Numbered from the stretch's first letter, positions 36,925-48,752 are shown. The stretch is 64,000 nt of DNA from Carya illinoinensis (GCF_018687715.1 NC_056757.1:22209001-22273000), one strand, 5' to 3'. Numbers and translations are program-made. The notes: generated from the sequence alone by a model not told the origin.

Positions 36925-37370
36925 ATGATTGAACTGCAGTCTACCTCTAAGGAATCTACTCCTAGTTACACGGCCATTTTTACCTTGGTCTTTGGGATGA
37001 AGTTTGGTTTTGTCAGAGGGCTTGGATGTTTCTTCAAGCATGTCAGTTCATCCTCCATGGCCCTAGATTCAGAAGTGAATAATCTTACCAAAGATTTGGA
37101 AGCTGCATGTGAAGAGATTGAGCAAACGAAGTTGAGACAGCAAGAGTTAGAGGATCTCATGTCTCAATAATCAGATTTAAAGACGCGTCTTTAGGAGTAC
37201 AAAAGAGACCAAGACGGAAGAATAATCATTGAAGTTCAAGAACAAATACAGTGGGAGATGTTGATCTAGATGGATTATGTTATATCATTGCAGCAGGTTC
37301 ATGGTGGTAGGGAAAGAAGAATAAATGAACTTGAAGCTATGTTTGAAACAAGATGCTATCTAGTAAGTTT
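36925..37370 (+). pseudogene. relic of a CACTA TNPA-like protein (C-terminal exon)
   Basis: An 81-residue frame (MIELQST...FGMKFGFVRGLG...), plus its continuation past a stop at 37168, resembles the C-terminus of Ptta/En/Spm proteins. In that family a V-L-G-x-R-x-G-Y/F-V-x-G-L-G motif is followed by a Glu/Gln-rich coiled coil. A splice-acceptor-like CAATTCTTGTAG (36906-36917) precedes it. This protein is a different family member from the one at 8944, whose motif reads VLGNRPGYAVG. Confidence 0.55.
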
Positions 37371-37494
37371 TATTTTATTTTGTATCATCAGTCTCAAACA
37401 TTTTCAGACATTGTCTTTTATTTGTGTATGATATAGTTTAAATTTAATTAGTGTGATATTTAATTTTATCGATTTATTAATTCTGATTGACTTT

Positions 37495-38115
37495 ACATTT
37501 GAATGTAAACCTCACACATTTGAAACAACATTTGCACGTACAATATTATGTTCGAGCATTTAGGCCCGGATTGGTTACCAAAAATTAAAAATCTCATCTC
37601 ATCTCATTTTATCATTACAACTTTTTCAAATCTCCATACAAAATATAATAAACAATTTAACTTTTTCAAATCCCAATACAAAACTAATATTGAAAAATTA
37701 TATTATAACAATATTTTATTCATTACTATTCAAAACAATATCTTATTTCATCTCATCTCATCTGTGTAACCAAACGGGGCCTTAAAGTTCACAAACGTGC
37801 AAATTTATCCATGGCCATCCAAACTAATGAAAAATAGACATTCGAACTTAAATTATGGTATCATTCGAGCTTCACATTTTAAACAGTTAGACGAAGGCCG
37901 ATACCCTTCTAACCTTCTGAATGTATATACCTTCACATCTGAACTACTAATAACTGGCTTTTGAATTTAAAATTCTGACGTCACATTTCAAATGTTTGAA
38001 CAACGAATACGTGGAAATGTATTTATTAATGTATTCGAACACGTCTGAACTAATATAATCGAACATTAGAAAAAGTAATGCATGTTTGAATTTAGTCAGT
38101 CCCGTTCATGTTCAA
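37495..38115. repeat. cluster of TTYGAAY-type motifs, probable CACTA subterminal region
   Basis: About 14 short motifs of the form TTCGAAC, TTTGAA, TCTGAA or their complements occur in about 400 bases on either side of the MITE. They lie downstream of the TNPA relic, where a CACTA element would keep its TNPA-binding subterminal repeats. No intact terminus was found to the right. Confidence 0.45.
37563..37781. mobile_element. Tourist-like MITE (PIF/Harbinger type)
   Basis: 219 bases with imperfect terminal inverted repeats: GGCCCGGATTGGTTACC at the left, GGCCCCGTTTGGTTACA read from the right. CTCATCTCATCTCAT runs lie inside both ends. TTA occurs at 37560-37562 and 37782-37784, a 3-bp target duplication as expected for PIF/Harbinger. 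It has no coding capacity. Confidence 0.8.
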
Positions 38116-38119
38116 ACCT

Positions 38120-38790
38120 ACTTTACGTGACAGAAATTGATTGTCACAAATGGACAGTGATACATGATATATAGAAATTAAATAAAGCTTTTGGTCGTAT
38201 ATTGGAGAGAGACATTTTTCTGTATGTACAAATTTTTAAAAAATTTGGAGAGTACATAAGGGTAGAACTTTTTTAGCTGCCTAGCTATAAGGTGGTTCTG
38301 CCATTGGGTATTGTCACACCATTAGTAATTCGATTGTTATAATGGATTTATGTGGTTATTGTCTTCCAACATAGAAAGGAACCATAAAAATAAGTGTGGC
38401 TACGATTGTTGGGTGCAAGGAAATTAATTTTGAAGGGACTACAACATAGTAAATTCATTATATATAGAAATTAAATAAAACTTTGGGTCAAATATGGAAA
38501 ATAGAAATGCTTTAGCCACACAAAAAGATCTCACAAAAGTAAACCTACAAAATGAAAGAAACCTCATTATTATATTGAGTCAAAATAACATAGAGAACAA
38601 AGTTAGACAGATGGCTGCAAACTGTCTAAAACTAATAAACATTATCCGCTCTCTGAATTCATCCATTCGGAGCTTGATTATGAACCTAGCTACAATTGGT
38701 GTGAAGCATCTAAAATGCCTTTATTCTTCCTGATCATTACATGGTTTATGTACGCCTCCACTGAAAAAAGATCAGCTAGCTACATATATC
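38120..38790. other. intergenic DNA downstream of the GDSL gene
   Basis: A 79-residue plus-strand open frame (38494-38733) matches nothing known to me and lies where the 3' region of the opposite-strand gene would be. Nothing else was recognised. Confidence 0.4.
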
Positions 38791-38797
38791 ATGGCTT

Positions 38798-40693
38798 TTA
38801 TGGACTAGATCCCATCATCATCTGTTTCTTCTTCATAATTAGCTCAGCAAAGGATGGTCGACAATGGTCTTTGTGGAAGAAGAGATCAGAAACATGTTTA
38901 TGCATGGCTTCTGTTAAGTGAATCCCATCCCAGTTAATATACTTGTTGGCATCCTTGCAGGTGGACGTGCCTGCAGATCCACACAGGCTGTGCAAGTCAA
39001 AGTTAAATTGTCCACCCCCAGCTCCACAGCATACAGCAAAAGGTTGTTCAAATTGGTAACTTCTATAATTTGTCAGTATGGTTTGATATGCTTTCCAATA
39101 ATCAGCATATATGATCATAGCATTGCTATATTTTCTTCGTAGTTCTTCCACCTTCAGCTGTAGAAGTTCGTTGTGTGCCATTATCAATGAGTTTGCTATA
39201 TTTGAGCAACCGTATTGATCACGGTCCTTCAACGAACAAAATGACAAGTGCAATGGTTGGCATCCTGCTGGTGGTAGCCCTTGAACCACAATAAACCTTG
39301 CACCTTTGTCCAATATTATCTGTCAAAGAAAATAGGCGTTAGAGCTTTCAACCAGGGATAAAACTTGAGGAGACCTTCCATGGCAACCCCAAATATTTAT
39401 GTGTGTGTGTGTATATATCTATATAGTAAGACATGCAAATGCTTACTATTTATTTGTGGGGATTTTCAATGCAATTGGTCTTTTAACCAAGGATAACATT
39501 TATTTGCAAGCCCGCTTAATAAGACAATCAGTTTTAGGACCAGCCATGGTACAACACATAAGGCTTATGCTTACCCTCAAAAGTTTGTGGACATGTCCAA
39601 CAGCTTGTTGTATTACCAGCTTATGGACAACATGAGAGCTATAAAGGCGAGCATAATCATTGCCACCCATCTCACCAATCCAAAAGAGTGAATTCGCCAT
39701 CTCTCCCCTGCATGCCTCCTCATGCATCCCCTTGCATCCTCTCTCTGCAATAAACTTTTGGAACCAATTTATTTGAGTGTCGCAACTCTCTGGATTCCCC
39801 TTCCACATCAATGAATCACGTTTATTAAACTGACTGTAGAAGTCCTGTGAGAGCGCCGTTGATCCGGCGATTGCAAAGTTCACACCCTTTGAGAATTCTG
39901 CAGAAGAATCTGCATAGGGTCGCAAGGTGGGTATGGAGAGAGCATCGCATAGGAAATCAATGACTAAGCGTCCATTACATAGTCTATAACCAGGTAACTG
40001 ACTCGACGTGAAATGTGAAATCTGTTGGAAAATGAAGGATTCCAATCCTCCCATTAACTGAGCATTTCCGGTGTCTGTGTACGAATCTCCAAAAGCAAAA
40101 ATCCTAGAGAAGCAATTTTGGAAATCAATTTGTGAACTTGAAGGAGGTGAAGAACCTGAAGGAGGAGGAGAACCTAACGGAGGGAGAGAACCTGAAGGAG
40201 GAGCAGGAGAACCTGACGGAGGGAGAGAACCTGAAGGAGGAGCAAGAGAATCTGAAGGAGGGGGAGAACTTGAAAGAAGAGGAGGAGAACCTGAAGGAGG
40301 GGAAGAACTTGAAGGAAGAGGGGGAGAACCAGAAGGAGGGGAAGAACCTGAAGGAACAGGAGGAGAACCTGAAGGAGGAGGAGAAGAAGGAGGAAGTGGA
40401 GGAGAATCTGAAGGAGGTGGAGAACTAGAAGGAGGAAGAGAACCTGAAGGAGGGGAAGAACCTGAAGGTGGGGAAGAACTTGAAGGAGGGGGAGAATCTG
40501 AAAGGAGAGGAGGAGAACCTGAAGGAGGGGAAGAACTTGAAGGAAGAGGAGGAGAACCTGAAGGACAGGCACAGCAACCTGAAGGAGGGGTAGTAGTTGT
40601 CGTGCTTGTGTTATGAGCAAATGAAGGAGAGGAAATGGACAACAAGAGGATGAAAAATGCAATTTGACGCAAGAAATATTTGGATTCTGCCAT
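38798..40693 (-). CDS. GDSL esterase/lipase with extensin-like N-terminal domain
   Basis: Two exons: 40693-39575 (373 codons) and 39319-38798 (173 residues plus stop), with intron 39574-39320 (GT-AG, phase 0); 546 residues. Residues 1-26 are a signal peptide. Residues about 36-187 are a Pro/Ser/Gly repeat region (SPPSGSPPL units, several SPPP). The SGNH hydrolase domain follows, with block I FGDSYTDTGN (Ser204), Gly277 in FAIAGS, GGND (Asn345) and block V NWDGIHL (Asp504, His507), so all catalytic residues are present. The domain resembles the At3g48460/acetylajmalan-esterase-like branch of plant GDSL enzymes (recalled, not searched); substrates there are acyl esters of secondary metabolites or wall polymers. 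A usual member is about 370-390 residues, and the repeat domain explains the excess. Secretion to the cell wall is expected. The two-exon structure is compact for the family. The frame is open throughout and this is the only likely functional gene here. Confidence 0.9.
40145..40590 (-). repeat. coding minisatellite of the GDSL gene
   Basis: Degenerate tandem units of about 24-36 bases encode SPPSGS, SPPLPS and SPPPSDS-like blocks in frame. Near-identical units occur several times, so the array probably varies in copy number. The complementary strand gives a long Glu/Gly-rich open frame that is an artefact of this repeat. Confidence 0.8.
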
Positions 40694-40743
40694 TTTTGTG
40701 TCTCAATTGAGTTTTGTGCCAAGCAAATGGTGAATCAAGGAAG

Positions 40744-40750
40744 TATTTAT
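40744..40750 (-). promoter_or_regulatory. candidate TATA box of the GDSL gene
   Basis: ATAAATA on the minus strand, 51 bases upstream of the start codon at 40693. This would give a short leader of roughly 20-30 bases. Sequence and position are suitable; no other support. Confidence 0.4.
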
Positions 40751-41322
40751 TCTTGGGGCCTCTCTATTTTTGGAGGAGAGTACGTTCGGGAGTGTATGAA
40801 ACTCCCTAGTTCCAGGTGACCCTGAGCGGGGTGGCATTGTTTTAGCATTTAATTACTCAAATTAAACCTACAAAACTTGTGGATTTGATGAGAATTGCTC
40901 TGAGTGACTCCAGGAACGTACATCCACGTGCAAATTAAAGCATGGAGTCAACCCTTTATTTTTGGGGAAGAAAGCTAATTTCTCTTCTCAAGCAATTGCC
41001 CCAAAGCCATTATTTGTTCTGATTAATGTCCTTATATTAATTAAAGTGGCATTTTGTAATGATATTTTATTAAATAAATTATTTTTCAGTCATTAAATTA
41101 CTAGAACTTTAGACGTTCCAATAATTTAATACGCAAGTTATATTCTATGTAAATTATTCTATGTATATTAATTAGATTAATATAATGAAAATATTATCGC
41201 GAGTCTTTGTGAACTTTACGTTTTGTAGTTGCGAGGAACTCAAATCCGACAAGTAGGTTATTTTTATATGTTCTAGATCCTATTGGTCGATGTCTCAGTA
41301 TGTTAGCTAGGCACATCTAGCT

Positions 41323-41400
41323 CACTACAACAAATTAGCCTATACTTTTTTCTGCCACTTCAAATCATATGTGCCTCTCGAGAAGTCAGTGGCATAATAT
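41323..41400 (+). repeat. candidate CACTA left terminus
   Basis: CACTACAACAAATTAGCC matches the plant CACTA start and, over the first 13 bases, the ends at 13841 and 63904 with one or two differences. The following bases hold TGCCACTTC at 41351 and its imperfect inverse GAAGTCAGTGGCA. No partner end was found, so it may be a solo end or chance. Confidence 0.4.
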
Positions 41401-42179
41401 ACTAATATAGTACTTAAACCCGCGAGCGAAATGTATGTCGGAAATACTCTTATTTTCTGTGATTTTTGATGTTGTCCCAAAAAGTGTGAAATTTCATCAC
41501 AAAAAGTATGCCAACCATGATTAACTGGGGTTGGAAAAAGTAAAATATTTTCACAGCAATTCTTTTATTGCTGGAAAATCTCAGTCAAACTCTCTATGGT
41601 ATACATTTTAACAAGCAATTGGAAAAAACACAAGTACAATTCAGATATTGGAATACAAACAACAATTTCTAGGTAGTTTGAAAAAAAGGAGGGGGGGGGG
41701 GGGGGGAAACACACTACTAAACCATGGAGAAAAGCACTAAATGAGTAAAGAGCACCCTAGCACAGCCCTGAAAATTAAAGGAGTTTGAACCTTCCACGTA
41801 CACACTTTCTCTCTCTTCCAAGGCATGTTCAAATTATTTATCTTTATTTCAAGCCTCAAACCAGTCTGCATTCCTACAAACAACAACCAAAGTTCAGCAT
41901 GATGTATCAATCAAAATAGAAAGCAAGTTAGCCATTCCCATCTTTAAATAACATAAAAGGTTTGAACTTATATTAGTGTGATTATAATTTCTATCGAAAG
42001 ACAATTTCTTTAACAAGTTGAGTAACACCTATCAAGTTTCAATCTTGAGATTTAATTAATTTTAACCCAATTTTATGTGTCTCCCAATATAAGAAATTGA
42101 TAAGAAGTCATTCCATATGAGGAAAATAAACTTTTTACATTCTCTACTTGTCAAATAATTCAGGAGAAGAAAATCTTCA

Positions 42180-42560
42180 TTTGGTTATCCAGTTCAGATA
42201 AAATGAAATGAGATATTTTGAATAATAATAAAATTTTTTAGTTAAGATGAAATAAAATAGTTTGTAAAAAAAATATGTGTTTAGATAGTAAGATGAAATG
42301 AGATAGTTTTTACTTTTTAGAATTTGAAAAAGGTAGAGGTCCCACTAGTTTTTATAGAGTACCTAAATCTTTGATATTTTGCACTGTTCATTTAATATTT
42401 TGCACTGTTCACTGTTAATTTTACACTATTTATTTAAGTGAATGTTTTCAAAACTTAATAGATGAAATATAACATTTAGATAGGCAAAACTCTACAATCG
42501 TACAGCCCAGATGAGATAGAAATGAGATGCTTTGAGCATTTAAACCGCTTCTTAATCTAT
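42180..42560. mobile_element. degraded copy of the GAGATGA MITE family
   Basis: TTTGGTTATCC at the left, then AAAATGAAATGAGATATTTTG, TAGTAAGATGAAATGAGATAG and, near the right end, CAGATGAGATAGAAATGAG. These are the subterminal features of the MITE at 37563, but the terminal GGCCCC is lost on both sides. Confidence 0.5.
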
Positions 42561-43590
42561 CAGTTCTTGTGGGCAAAATAAAATTAAATTAAATTAAAAA
42601 TTAAAAAAAAAAAAGGAGAAAAAAAGAAAGAAAAAAAAGGTAGCAAAGTTTACTCAAAACTAAAACCAATATTCAGACCATGAGTTATGAACTAGAAAAG
42701 CTCAAATGTGCATGTAGAAGATAAAATCATATATGAACATTGTGAGCCAGAAAAAAAAAAAACTAGAAAAGCTTCCAAGTGCATTTACGGTTTTACCCCA
42801 TTGACTAGGTGTACAAACGTGGGGATCATCTCTAGGCCGACAAATTAGACAATAAAAAACTGGAGAAAAAAACAACTCCGAACACAAATTAGATTAACAA
42901 AGTATCTGGATTACTCGCCTGGCCCATCAGCTTGATCCCTTTCATTTTCCCCCCACTTTGATTGCTAGCTACTGACTGTAGCAGCCCATACACCAACAAA
43001 AAAAAAAAAAGATTGAGACTATTATAATTAAAAAAACCATAACCACAATTAAATCAATAAGCGGGATAAAATGTACAGCAAAAGAAGTTTTTAAACACGC
43101 ATAACCAATTTCCGGGATAGTAAAGGAGGAAAACCAATTTCCGGGATAGCTGGCAAGAGTGGTTGGTTGTACGTCATGGTAAATTGGATAACTAGTTTCG
43201 AGAAGTGTGAAAACAAAGGATTTTTTTTCCCCAAACTAAAAAGATCTACAGTGCTCTGCTAAATGATTCCTAAAATTACAAAGCAGCTTTTAGAAGGAAA
43301 AGATAGAAAAATCACATAGGAGAGATTATAGATAGGAAACTGATGGAATATAAAGGGATCTCATATATTAATATGTCAAAGTGCTATGTCAGTTTTTTTT
43401 TTTTAATTTTAAATTCTGAGAATGAGAGTTCCCCCTCTCCCTTTCCTTCTCTCTCCTCCCTTTCCCTTTCCCCACCTTTCTTTTCTTTGCCAAACCCTGC
43501 ATGAAGACTGTTGTGTTCTCCATCGCCCACAACCCATTATCGATAGCACTCACCGAGACTTCACTCTCCAATAGCCATTGCCTATGCCAA

Positions 43591-43621
43591 GTATATATAT
43601 ATATATATATATCTCTCTCTC
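43591..43621. repeat. (AT)n(CT)n microsatellite
   Basis: About ten AT units pass directly into about five CT units. Confidence 0.9.
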
Positions 43622-44082
43622 TACATTTGAGTTGCCTTAACACAATAACACTTTTGAGTTTCTATAGATATTTTAGATTTTTTATGGGTTATGCAGAATA
43701 ACTCTGTTGTGTTAGCCCCCCATGTTGTGGAAAGCTATCCCTTTTAAAGTTCCTATCTGGGAATCTAGACGAATCTCTTCAGGTTTGTTACTTCCATTAA
43801 CCAACATCTAGTTTGAAGCCATAACTTGAACATAAATTAGAATAATGTTGATAGGAAAAAAATAATAATAATAAGATCTCAGCTTGTGAGGTAATGGAAG
43901 GGCCTTTAAAGAGTCATATATACAATTTAATAAAGGGCCTTTAAAGTTGTCATATTGTTAATAAGATCCCAGCTTGTGAGTAATTTGCATAAAATATGCC
44001 ATAAACAGAATTTACGCTTGGCCCTTGGAAAATTGTTGCAATTGCTGCTTGCATTACCCTATCTTGGTAAGTTATAATCGCA

Positions 44083-45020
44083 TTAAGAGCCCATCCTAAC
44101 ATACACCTCAGCCATGAGTCGAATTAACAACCGTACAAATGTATTTGTGTCCTCGCTTGATATAAGGACACATTCAAAAAGTATCGATTGGCCATGGTAG
44201 TTGGCTCCCATAAAATGGACAAATGACATTTTATATTTATTTGTCAAATACATTGTGTCAAACATTATGACATCTCCAAATGACTTATATGTTGCCCTAC
44301 TTCGGGTATATGCCCAAAATACATTTCTCAACCTCTCTTCTTCACCTAGATCCATCGCATAGAGAAAGCCATTATTTTTCTCTTGCTACCGCACCAAATA
44401 GTTGTGAAATGTCTATTCGTCTCATTCTCCAAGCAACTAATTATGAATTATGTTGATATGATTCCTACACTTAGTCTCTCCAAAAGCCATATCCACCTGC
44501 TTCAACAACCATAGTTTTGTAATTTTTAGCCTAATGGATTCTAGCTTTATCCATCGTCTCAATTCTTTTTTTTTTACCAACTTGATATTTTTTTCTTCAA
44601 CCCTTTATAACGGATTCTAGCAATAAGTCTTGACTTATTCAAGCTTGCAACATGATTTTTTTTTTAGGACAACATTGGATAATTGATACCTTCCATCATC
44701 TGTTTGCTTTGCATTAATCTTACCCTTACAATCTGCCCCTTTTACCAGTTTTAGTTGATCAATTTTTGATGACTTGCTTCTTGGCTTGTAATGGCGACTG
44801 CATGCTATGGTGAAGTATTTTACCTCCCCATAATCCTCCATAGTCGATGTTCTTTTCGACACTCCAAAACCCTCATGTTTGGAATACTTTGTGTAATATT
44901 AAATAACATTTGCTTGAGTCCCAAATATCATATCAACTTTCAGTTCTTCAACCTTTTGATTCTCGGTATACTGAGATCCAACTTGCTCTTGTTGGTCTAT
45001 ATTAACCAAAACATAAAAGG
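44083..45020 (-). pseudogene. FAR1-related (FHY3/FAR1, MULE-derived) pseudogene
   Basis: FAR1/FHY3 proteins are transcription factors derived from Mutator-like transposases. Reading on the minus strand, 45020-44635 gives an N-terminal FAR1 DNA-binding domain: MIFGTQANVI-stop-YYTKYSKHEGFGVSKR, then YFTIACSRHYKPRSKSS, DCKGKINA and GRYQLSNVV, with the zinc-binding Cys of CSR and C-K-G-K-I. 44355-44083 gives the start of the MULE domain (LRNVFWAYTRSRATYKSFGDVIMFDTMY, ANYHGQSILFECVLISSEDTNTF). The stretch between (44360-44630) is not open. A TAA in the FAR1 domain, the broken middle and the missing C-terminus (rest of MULE and SWIM) mark it as dead. It could equally be a MULE transposon relic. Confidence 0.78.
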
Positions 45021-45679
45021 TCATGTTACAGTTAAAATCCTTTAAAAATGCCATAAAACAATAAATATTTAAAAGAGTCCATAAAACAATTCCATTAAAA
45101 TGTGTAGAATATAAAAGTCTAACCTCTTGGAGTGTCAGGACCATCACGATTGTTTTTTTTTCCTCAAAAAATATCAATCGACTCGGTTCCATCTTGATTA
45201 TAGGTTAAAAAAAATAATAATATATAAACAACTATGTTTTGGTGGCAACCAAAACTAGTATTATACAAATGAATACTGCTACAAACACTCAAGGATCTGA
45301 CAAAGGGATCCCAGTAGTTTTTTTCTATGCTTGATTTGGATTCCAAAAATCAGTTATACCACTATTGGGTTTCAGATCAAAAACACCGTCAACCCAATCA
45401 AAAAAATATATATTTTGCACGACTACAATACTCATAAGATTACTTAAAATTTTTTATTACTTAAGATTTTTCTAGTTGACACATCTAGAAAAAAGTATGT
45501 TAACAAATCACTCGCTTGTGTCTGCCCCATGATTGGCTGCTAGGGACTGAACATTGAGAAAGCACAAGAAGCCACTAATATGATCCAAAGTATAGCTGAG
45601 TAGAAAAATAAGAATGATAAACAAATAATAATGAAAGAATAAAGAAACCTATTCAATGTAACAAAACATGCGCACATAC

Positions 45680-46057
45680 TAAAAAAAATGCAGATGAATG
45701 TATGGAAACCAGCAAGAACTTGGTAAAACGATGAAGAAAATCTATAAAGAATTGCTTTCTATATTTCTCTGTGTATTTTTCTATACATGTAGCATGCTTT
45801 TTGTAGCCTTACATGTATGTCACTAGCTTACAAAATTTTGTTGTGCACACTACCTAGCACTACCTTGCCAATACTGCTTTTAGAAAAAATGAAACAAATA
45901 ACAGATTAGGACATAGTTGTGCATAAAAACAAAACTCATTAATTAGAATTATTCTCCCATTTCTTTACAGAATTGTTCCTCCTCCTTGCTGACCTGTCAT
46001 CCAATGCTAATGTAGGTAATGGTGACTCTAACTCAGCAATTCCATTGATCTTCAATA
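45680..46057 (-). repeat. copia 1 3' LTR
   Basis: 378 bases. It matches 52492-52659 joined to 57349-57575 over its whole length, with many substitutions. On the minus strand it is preceded by the purine-rich tract TTGCAGAGGGC (46058-46070). Confidence 0.8.
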
Positions 46058-48752
46058 GCCCTCTGCAAGATAGAGAGTAGATATCTGCTACTCCCACCTT
46101 GAACATGCAAGAGTAAAAACTTTGAGAGCCCAAAGCTTTGGTTAGTATGTTTTCCACTTGTGATTTGCTGGATACATGTTCTATAATGATACTCCCTTCT
46201 TGTATCTTGTCTCAAATTAGGTGGCAATCAAGTTCTATATGCTTGGTTCTCTCATGGAAGAAAGGATTGGAGGCTATGTACAAAACTGATTTGTTATCAC
46301 AATATAGGAAAGTTGCTTGGGGATGTTCAACAGGTAAGTCGAACAAGTATTTCAGCCATGTTAATTCATAGCATAAATTAGCCATGGCCCTATACTCTGC
46401 ATCTGATGAAGACCTAGATATAACATGTTGTTTCTTAGACGTCCAATACACCAATGATTCACCTATTAGCACACAATAACCTGTCACAAGTCTCCTGCTA
46501 TCAAGGCAAGTTCCCCAGTTTGAATCACTATATCCATGTACATGTAGTTTTAAGTTTCTTTAATAAAATAACCCTTGGCCTGATGCCCTTTCAATGTACC
46601 TTAAGATCTTGTGTGCTGCATGTAGATGTGGGACCCGAGGACTATCCATGAATTGGCTTAATAACAAGATTACATATGAAACATCACACCTAGTTATTGT
46701 CACGTATAACAATCAACCAACTATCTTTCGTAAATTGTTGGATCTGGGAGTAACTCCCCTTCCTCCTTGGCCAGCTCAATTCCTAGGAAATATTTTAACT
46801 TTCCTAGGTCCTTGATTCTAAATTTCTCATGAAGGGAAGTCTTGAGACAGTTGATACTCTCAATGCAATCTCCAGCCACTATAATATCATCCACATATAC
46901 CAAGATGGCTTTGAATGAACCGTCAGTCCTCTTGGTAAACAATTTATAATTTGTTTTAGATTGTGTGAATCCTTGCTCAACAATAAAATTGGAGTGTTTA
47001 GAGTACCATTGCCATGATGCTTGTTTCAATCTATATAAATTCTTGTTCAATTTGCACACCTTCTTGCTGTCAGCATTAGATTACCTAAAAGGAAGTTCCA
47101 TATAAACTTCATCATCTAACTCACCATGCAAAAATGCATTGTTTACATCAAATTGGAAAAGTCCTAATCCCTTTATTGCTAATATAGCTAAAAGTGTTCT
47201 GACAATGACAAGTTTAGCCATAGGTGAGAAAGTCTCATGGTAGTATAGTCCTTCTTGTTGGGTGTATCCCTTTGCTACTAGTTTTGCTTTAAATCTCCCT
47301 ACATTTCCGCCAACTTTAAAATTAACCCTGTACACCCATTTACACCCAATTGCTTCTTTATTAGATGGTAAATTAACTAAAGCCCAACTGTAGTTAAGTT
47401 CAAGAGCTTCTATTTCAGCTCTCATAGATGTGCCTGTTCAGGTAAATTTTTGGCTTCTTGATAAGTTCTAGGTTCTGTTTGGGATGTAATGGAAACAACA
47501 AAGAATCTATGTAAGTTGGACAGCTTTTCATATGTAATACCAACACTAAGAGGATAAGCATTACCTAATGGATTCCTGCCTTTTTGTTTGCTCAAAATTT
47601 GAGATGGGTCAAGAGAGGCAACCAACTAACATATGTAATCTTGCAAGTGGGATGGGTCCCTTCAAGTCCATGTTGACCTACTAGGCAGGTGAGTGATAGG
47701 TGTGATATTTGATGGATGGTCACGAGTAGAAGAATCTTGAGAGCTAGTTTCTAACTCAATTTGAGGGTAAGTGTCAGAAACTTCCTATTCAAAGATGGTA
47801 TTTTGAGAGTTTACTTCAGTTTCTTGTTGAATGTTTGGAGGAGTTGTGACAGGTTCTATAACTGTGGTAGGACTTTGAGTGAAACTAATATTACTTTGGT
47901 CGGATTGCACATGAGTGTTGGTGAGGATCCCATTTTGTAAGGGAAAACATTTTCATAGAAAATCACATTTCTAGAAATGAATATTTTCTTGGTTTCATGT
48001 TCTAGCAAGGTGTATCCCTTAACCCCAAAAGGATACCCTATGAACACACACCTTTGCTCTAGAGTTGAATTTATGTCTTTCATTAACAATGGTGGTAGCA
48101 AAGGCTAAGCAACCAAAAACTTTAAGGTGTGTGTAATTTGGACTTTTATTAAACAGAATTTGATATGGACTTTTATTTCTCAGCACAGGTGAAGGTATCC
48201 TATTTATGAGATATACAACAGTCAAAATATAATGATTCGAATACTTTAAGGAAATCCCACTTTGAAACCTCAATTTCCTTGCTGTGTTTAAAATGTGTTG
48301 GTGTTTTCTTTCTATCACAACATTTTTCTAGGGTGTCTCAACACATCTCTTTTGATGTATGATGCCCTTTTTGAGAGAAAAATCCTTCATATTAAACTCC
48401 CCGCCATTGTCACTTCGGATGGTTTTTATTTTGGTCTCAAATTGAGTTTCTATCATGGCACAGAAACTCTAAAAAGTGGTGATGGCATTAATTTTAATTT
48501 TAGTATATAGGTCCAAGTACGCCTACTAAAATCATCCACAATAATTAAGAAGTATTTTGATCCATCACTACCAATCTCATTGCAAAGACCCCAACTGACA
48601 CAATGTAACAATTCAAAACACTTTCTACTTTGTGTGTATTTAAAGGAAATAGTAGTTTGTGCAGTTTGGCTAGAGGAAATATGAAGCAAAGATACCAGGA
48701 GTTTTGGAAAAATGAAATTCACCATCTATATTAGAAACTGAGTAATAAGAAT
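46058..48752 (-). pseudogene. copia 1 integrase, reverse transcriptase and RNase H relics
   Basis: Broken pol of copia 1. Integrase pieces 48725-48019 include YFLIIVDDFSRRTWTYIL and the target-joining region (IERKHQHILNTARKL, YLINRIPSPVL, KVFGCLAF). RT pieces 47425-46721 include [68 protein letters not shown] and the catalytic box ILVYVDDIIVAG. RNase H (46487-45939) has VYWTSKKQHVISRSSSDAEYRAMA and FLYCDNKSVLYIA. At least five stops or shifts interrupt the frame, and part of the RT/RNase H connection (about 46490-46720) is degraded. Confidence 0.82.

Larger units (their letters stand above)
40760..44080. other. intergenic region with repeats, no gene
   Basis: Noncoding. It holds a CACTA-like terminus at 41323, a poly-G run (about 41691-41706), a degraded MITE (42180-42560), A-rich runs near 42600 and an (AT)n(CT)n microsatellite (43591-43621). 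TTTCCGGGATAG occurs twice near 43110 and 43140. The short open frames have no family match. Confidence 0.5.

Noticed and set aside
40071..40616. Long plus-strand open frame rich in Glu and Gly
   Set aside because: It is the antisense of the proline/serine minisatellite in the GDSL gene; the repeat lacks stops in several frames. The other strand has the signal peptide, catalytic motifs and intron.
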